64,000 nucleotides of DNA from Patiria miniata (taxonomy: Eukaryota; Echinodermata; Asteroidea; Valvatida; Asterinidae), in assembly GCF_015706575.1 (NCBI RefSeq), contig NW_024037064.1, forward strand, positions 7,355,606-7,419,605. Direction: 5' to 3'. Shown piece by piece: positions 63,936 through 64,000 of the stretch (position 1 is its first letter; the number at the start of each line of letters is the position of its first letter). The translations under genes and the position numbers were made by a program. A model generated the notes under the pieces. The model did no database searches, was not told the DNA's origin, and saw only the letters and a list, made by a program, of their open reading frames with translations.

Positions 63936-64000
63936 TACTGAAGATCTTACTATCATAGAATACCTTCTGCCTCTAGAAGTTTTCACTGACGTAACCGATG

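Overview
The window looks like nuclear DNA of an invertebrate deuterostome, most likely an echinoderm such as a sea star. That is an inference from the gene families (an invertebrate-type TRIM with a C-terminal beta-propeller-like region, and an NLR with Death domains and a NACHT), from intron-rich AT-rich DNA with GT-AG introns, and from the mix of DNA transposons, tRNA-derived SINEs, minisatellites and long poly-G/C runs. There are no prokaryotic features.

Left part (1-12 kb): a TRIM E3 ligase gene on the minus strand (325-5447) with a TATA-bearing candidate promoter and noncoding first exon at 5.68-5.85 kb. Diverged copies of that promoter/first-exon module lie further upstream at 5.95, 6.43 and 8.35 kb. 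A small unidentified plus-strand gene can be assembled from five phase-consistent exons (8232-12155). Middle part (12-38 kb): gene-poor, AT-rich and repeat-rich. It holds a 5'-truncated LINE (about 21-22 kb) lying inside the remains of an LTR retrotransposon fossil, several exon-like duplicated pieces on the minus strand, a 19-bp minisatellite, a GC-rich island, and several MITEs with intact target-site duplications.

Right part (38.9-60.3 kb): the main feature. Seventeen minus-strand exons join with fully compatible phases (6639 nt, 2212 predicted residues). They would encode a very large NLR-type protein: a Pro/Gln-rich repeat region, two TTC12-like TPR triplets, a second Pro/Gln-rich repeat region, three Death domains, a linker, a domain resembling the TRADD N-terminal fold, two more Death domains, and a NACHT ATPase with a short leucine-rich C-terminus. 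Nearly all internal exons are symmetric (phase 1-1), and the Death exons and the TPR exon pair are clearly tandem duplicates. Two DNA transposons inside the Death-exon introns can be placed precisely, because the duplicated intron elsewhere in the gene preserves the empty site.

Far right (60.3-64 kb): upstream region of the NLR, a 33-unit 16-bp minisatellite with G-quadruplex potential, a hAT-type MITE with 8-bp target duplications whose sibling lies at 32.8 kb, and a Mutator-like element with about 230-bp terminal inverted repeats and a 9-bp target duplication.

Together the two well supported genes (TRIM and the chimeric NLR) suggest innate-immune or ubiquitin/death-signalling functions. 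That they cooperate is not shown by the sequence.
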